Source of the DNA: CAILHX01 sp964511385
Lineage (GTDB): Bacteria; Pseudomonadota; Gammaproteobacteria; Burkholderiales; Methylophilaceae
DNA length: 64,000 bases
Assembly: GCA_964511385.1 (NCBI GenBank)
Contig: CAZEFE010000012.1
Coordinates: forward strand, 1-64,000
Direction of reading: 5' to 3'
In this document: one piece after another, positions 61,035 to 64,000 of the stretch
How positions within the stretch are numbered: the stretch's first letter is position 1
Layout: each line of letters opens with the position of its first letter
Notes under the pieces: generated by a model
What the model was told of the DNA's origin: nothing
What the model saw: only the letters and a program-made list of their open reading frames with translations
Database searches by the model: none
Made by a program: the position numbers and the translations under genes

Positions 61035-61859
61035 TTAAGAGGCTGTGCGGAGGTTCAGCAGGCCAGAGAACTGTATGGTTCGCGACGCCTGAATTTGAGG
61101 GTCAAGGGATTCCGGCGGCATGCCATAGAGTTCTTGAAAATCATGAATCATATGGCTTTGATCATAGTAACCTGCCGCATGTGCCACATCCGCCCATGTG
61201 GGCAGCGTCTTGCGCTGGAAAAGGGCGCTACGCAGGCGCACTACACGAGCAAACTTCTTTGGCGTTGCGCCAACATGATCGTTGAAACGGCGCTCCAATG
61301 TGCGTTCGCTCAACCCGAGGTTCCTGGCCAGCACCCGAATCGGGTAATTCCCTGAAGAAGCGACCAACTCCGTGCAGGCTTTCTGGACAAGCAAATCCTC
61401 ATTGTCCCGGTTCAATATCGTCAGCAAAAATGCCTCCAGGTATTGAACGCGCTCTTCGGCGGTATTTTTGAGGGACAGGCCTTCTTCGATCTGCTCTACC
61501 GCATGGCCGGGAAAAATATCCCTGCAGTCCACTCGCCTTTCCGCGCAGTGTTTCGCGATACCTTTGCGAAAGACATTCAGCCCCCAAGGGGTCAGGCGTG
61601 CGGAAACGCCAGATATTTTTCCCACCCCGCCCAGATCGCTCCGATAGCTCTGGAATCCGGCCAGTCCGCTACGCGTGGAATAAATCGCATGCTTGTGGGT
61701 AGTCTGTAGCATATCCCCATACAGAAAACACAGATATGTTGCGGTGTCTGGAAGGATCGAAAGCGCGGAGTCGGCGTCACCCGTTAAATCTTCATAATCC
61801 CAAAAGGCTTCGACGTAAGGTGCCAGCAAGCGGGACGGAGTGAAAACTTGCAAACTCAA
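61035..61859 (-). CDS. AraC-family regulator
   Basis: This 274-residue protein has a variable N-terminal sensor domain and two HTH motifs at the C-terminus (IRVLARNLGLSERTLERRFN and WADVAHAAGYYDQSHMIHDF). It is on the same strand as, and upstream of, the SRPBCC-dehydrogenase pair, so it may control that operon. The inducer is unknown. Confidence 0.88.
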   Translation of the reverse strand: MSLQVFTPSRLLAPYVEAFWDYEDLTGDADSALSILPDTATYLCFLYGDMLQTTHKHAIYSTRSGLAGFQSYRSDLGGVGKISGVSARLTPWGLNVFRKGIAKHCAERRVDCRDIFPGHAVEQIEEGLSLKNTAEERVQYLEAFLLTILNRDNEDLLVQKACTELVASSGNYPIRVLARNLGLSERTLERRFNDHVGATPKKFARVVRLRSALFQRKTLPTWADVAHAAGYYDQSHMIHDFQELYGMPPESLDPQIQASRTIQFSGLLNLRTAS

Positions 61860-62191
61860 AATCGCACCTGGATTCCAGAAATGACAAGGCTGACAAATTA
61901 GAGCCTTTGCCGGCAGTTGGCTATGGGTTAAACCATGACTGGTGAGTCATGAAATTATTGAAAACAGCTTGCATGCCGGAAGCGGCTGTTGCAGCGTATT
62001 GTTCATGGTTATCGGAATAGCACAAATGAAAAGAGGCTTCCGTCTGGAAGCCTTTGAAATTGGCACGCCCGAAGAGAGGGCGGAGGTCACGCAATAGATT
62101 CCTGTATTATCAAGTGGTTACATCATTCGGGCGCCCGGTTGTGTGTAACAGTTCTGTGGTGCAGTACGCTGAGACAACAGAGCGCAGTCTG
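61860..62191. other. Intergenic stretch at the edge of the second accessory region
   Basis: No gene is seen. It holds the AraC promoter side and, at 62061-62077, a 17-bp sequence that matches 16 of 17 bases of a tRNA-Arg 3' end found again at 63282. After this the base composition shifts. Confidence 0.55.
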
Positions 62192-63004
62192 TCACTCGCT
62201 CGGCTTGGGGGCTATCTTCACCATGTGGCAGGCGGGGAAGTTATAACCCCCAATGCTCTTAGCGGCTCTCTTGGCAATACTGAATTGAACCTCTCTCAAG
62301 GGGTACATGCCGGTTAGCTTTAGTGTCCTCCACCGCTTGGAGTAGCGACTATAACCCCCCACTACCACTTGATTTCCTCCCGGCTCATACCATTCCGAGA
62401 CCGGCACTTCAATCTCATACGATGCTAGTTCAGCCTGCCACAATGCACCCGTTGAGTATTCGTAGTACCAGACGTTCCCGTAGTTAAACCCATGCACCCA
62501 CTTCTCAAATGGCTTAGGAGAATAGCGTTTTACCACCCATCCCCCTTTGCTTCCGGTTTCAATGTCCAGCTTATCCAAGTTGATTAGCGGAACCCACCCC
62601 ACTGCAACACCAAGCTTTGAGTAGTTAGCGGTTCGCCTCTCAATGTCATCCAAGGAAATGTTTGTATGCTGTATCTCGATAGCCGCAGGCATCCCCTTTC
62701 TTGTAGTAGACACAAAAACGTCTGCTCTAGCCTTGACCCCATTGAAATCTAACGGATGTTCAACTTCGGCGCTTAGCCCCAAGGATGTGAAGTGGTCAAG
62801 GAAAGCCTGCTTTGATTCGAGGTGCGCGAGAGTTTCACCAGCGGCGAATGAGCAGGACACAGGGGGCTTGTGAGCGAAGTGGTGGATGACCTTTCGCCCC
62901 TTCTTGAGTATCACTTCTTTGCTGCATCCCGGACAGAGATAGGTAGGGCCTTTCTCGGCTTCCCTAGCTAATACTCTATCGTCATCCATAATTGCAACTA
63001 GCAT
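62192..63004 (-). CDS. CoiA-like nuclease-family protein
   Basis: From the ATG at 63004 (MLVAIMDDDRVLARE), after AGGAGGG, the product is 270 residues. The N-terminal part has a zinc-like CPGC and IHHFAHKP, and the middle has EVEHPLDFNGVKARADVFV and AIEIQHTNIS, the restriction-endonuclease-like fold of the CoiA family. It is often found on islands. A role in DNA degradation or processing is inferred. Confidence 0.78.
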   Translation of the reverse strand: MLVAIMDDDRVLAREAEKGPTYLCPGCSKEVILKKGRKVIHHFAHKPPVSCSFAAGETLAHLESKQAFLDHFTSLGLSAEVEHPLDFNGVKARADVFVSTTRKGMPAAIEIQHTNISLDDIERRTANYSKLGVAVGWVPLINLDKLDIETGSKGGWVVKRYSPKPFEKWVHGFNYGNVWYYEYSTGALWQAELASYEIEVPVSEWYEPGGNQVVVGGYSRYSKRWRTLKLTGMYPLREVQFSIAKRAAKSIGGYNFPACHMVKIAPKPSE

Positions 63005-63117
63005 TACCAAACCCTCCTGAGCCTGAGAATGTGTCATACACAGAGACATGGTAACACTCTGTTTAATTGAGTTTACGGCATTGAGGATTGTGGATGTGGT
63101 TTGATAATTTCACGAAT

Positions 63118-63219
63118 AAATAGGGTCAGACACGATATTTAGCGCATTGATAACCCCAACAATTGAACCGCCGGGCGGAGCGGCTGCTGGTCAAGGGCGG
63201 GGTTAAAAATAGGGTCAGA
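63118..63219. repeat. 13-bp direct repeat AAATAGGGTCAGA
   Basis: AAATAGGGTCAGA occurs at 63118-63130 and 63207-63219, 89 bp apart. Sequences of this kind often mark the ends of small transposon-related or REP-like sequences. No transposase gene lies within the window here. The rest of 63005-63245 shows nothing else. Confidence 0.45.
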
Positions 63220-63244
63220 GCAAGATTGTCTGCTCTGCGAAATG

Positions 63245-63276
63245 AAAAAGGGCCTAGCAACTACTAGGCCCTTTTT
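63245..63276. terminator. Intrinsic terminator near the tRNA remnant
   Basis: An 8-bp stem GGGCCTAG (63250-63257) and CTAGGCCC (63264-63271) has a 6-base loop and is flanked by A5 and T5. It can stop transcripts from either side; the CoiA-like gene lies on the left. Confidence 0.88.
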
Positions 63277-63281
63277 GTGTT

Positions 63282-63318
63282 TGGCGCGCCCGAAGAGATT
63301 CGAACTCCTGACCCCTTG
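63282..63318 (-). repeat. 3' half of a tRNA-Arg (attachment-site remnant)
   Basis: On the minus strand, a T arm (AGGAG-TTCGAAT-CTCTT), an acceptor half CGGGCGC, discriminator G and CCA are seen, but the 5' half of the tRNA is missing. Its first 17 bases on the plus strand match 62061-62077 except one. The T arm differs from tRNA-Arg(CCG) at 31214, so the target is another arginine tRNA, probably to the right of the window. Confidence 0.75.
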
Positions 63319-63444
63319 GTTCGTAGTTTTGGTCTTCAAGGCGAACATTCGTAAAATCAAGTAGTTATGCTGGGCCGTCTGTGGCAGACCGCACAGTAGA
63401 TCACAGTACATCCCAGTAGAATCACGCAAAAGTCACGCACGCTA

Positions 63445-63879
63445 TTACGCTGCGAGCTTCCAATGCCCAGCTTCGGATTCGGCAATAATCTTTTCGTACT
63501 CTTGGCGATCAGTATGGTTGATACGCTCAATTGTTTCGATAATGGGAACATTGCCTCCGATTCGCTCTAGGTAAATAAGACGAATCATGCGATCTGCAGT
63601 TTTGGGAACGTGGCCGAATTTCTCCCATTTTGCGACAGCTTGATCTGTGATCCCTAATAGGGATCCCAAACCTCTTTGAGACATCTCCATTTCTTTTCGC
63701 ATGAACCGAACCTCGGCACCAGTTAAGTGAGATTTACGGCACAAAGCTACCCCAATTGCTCGATGGAGCCCTTCCAAGTCATGGATCATTACTCCATCAC
63801 CATATTTTGACTTCACAACTTCATAGCCGTTGGCCAGCCAAACATTGCTTAGTCCTGAATCTGTATAGTGGTAGCTCAT
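63445..63879 (-). CDS. MqsA-like HTH antitoxin
   Basis: This 144-residue protein has an XRE-type helix-turn-helix (EMEMSQRGLGSLLGITDQAV, AKWEKFGHVPKTADRMIRL), a pattern of YgiT/MqsA-type antitoxins. It lacks the MqsA zinc cysteines. It follows a small partial gene that ends 3 bp before its start. The two probably form a toxin-antitoxin pair. Confidence 0.75.
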   Translation of the reverse strand: MSYHYTDSGLSNVWLANGYEVVKSKYGDGVMIHDLEGLHRAIGVALCRKSHLTGAEVRFMRKEMEMSQRGLGSLLGITDQAVAKWEKFGHVPKTADRMIRLIYLERIGGNVPIIETIERINHTDRQEYEKIIAESEAGHWKLAA

Positions 63880-63882
63880 AAA

Positions 63883-64000
63883 TCACCTCATAACTGTAAC
63901 AACAACGGCATAATCACCGTTCTCTTGCATCTCTAGGGCGACGGCGACACTGATGATGTCACCGGCCACCGAATGTTCCAGAGTAGCTTTCCAGTCACCA
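63883..64000 (-). CDS. C-terminal end of a probable toxin (partial)
   Basis: The last 38 residues (including GDIISVAVALEMQENGDYAV and VVTVMR) end in a TGA at 63883-63885. The gene continues beyond the window. The position before an antitoxin-like gene, with 3 bp between them, and the beta-strand end suggest a DUF4258- or MqsR-like toxin. The identity is uncertain. Confidence 0.5.
   Translation of the reverse strand, partial: GDWKATLEHSVAGDIISVAVALEMQENGDYAVVVTVMR

Noticed and set aside
62192..63049. Longer start of the CoiA-like gene, at 63049
   Set aside because: The ATG at 63004 has a strong AGGAGGG at the right distance; the upstream Met lacks one.
63282..63318. A complete second tRNA-Arg gene
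   Set aside because: The D arm, anticodon arm and 5' acceptor strand are missing; only the 3' half is present.
63139..63429. Open frame across the tRNA remnant on the minus strand
   Set aside because: It runs through the terminator and the tRNA 3' half and shows no protein-like pattern.
1..64000. CRISPR arrays and retrons
   Set aside because: No regular direct repeats with spacers, no cas genes and no reverse transcriptase were seen.

Overview
The window looks like chromosome of a betaproteobacterium, most likely a Nitrosomonadales or Gallionellaceae-type organism. The order of the conserved genes, the cysteine-free L33 and S14, and the pairing of rpmB-rpmG with coaBC-dut-radC suggest this; no taxonomic search was possible. 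Almost all of 1-31213 and 51900-61860 is densely packed core chromosome. The middle 20.6 kb and the last 2 kb are accessory.

Layout. 1-14057: end of tuf, then the merged S10, spc and alpha ribosomal protein operons (rpsJ to rplQ, with secY, infA, rpmJ and rpoA), closed by a strong terminator. A TTGACC-N17-TATAAT promoter sits before rplN, and a second promoter-like site before rplC. 14074-17027: glutaredoxin-like protein, an MgtE_N-CorA fusion and an MscS channel. 17102-31099: rpmG, rpmB, dut, coaBC, radC, a tight glyQ-glyS-gmhB-plsC-ygjP operon, lnt, mscL, and a miaB-phoH-ybeY-corC operon. 31214-31290: tRNA-Arg(CCG).

31242-51871: an integrative element inserted in the 3' end of tRNA-Arg(CCG). 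A 51-bp exact direct repeat of the tRNA 3' end bounds it, and a tyrosine integrase lies at the far end. Its visibly AT-rich cargo includes a DNA-binding/replication gene pair, a YejK/NdpA nucleoid protein coupled to a two-TM membrane protein, ParA with a ribbon-helix-helix partner and TTACTCA operators, and a Fic AMP-transferase. It also carries a candidate oriT with MobC and a relaxase-helicase, one DotA/TraY protein in a five-gene operon, and a HipBA toxin-antitoxin operon with a third gene. No other Dot/Icm or IncI transfer genes are seen. The element therefore looks like a mobilisable satellite that may lend its own TraY subunit to a helper transfer machine.

51954-58559: MCP and CheY-like genes, tRNA-Thr(CGT), clsB-like, EEP-family, nadA, nudB, then a MerR regulator divergent from a TPMT-type methyltransferase across a 19-bp-spacer promoter. 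58591-61859: PQQ-type dehydrogenase, SRPBCC protein and AraC regulator. From about 62060 the sequence becomes accessory again: two copies of a different tRNA-Arg 3' end flank a CoiA-like gene, followed by an antitoxin-like HTH gene and the end of its partner, which runs off the window. This looks like the outer edge of a second island whose target tRNA lies to the right.
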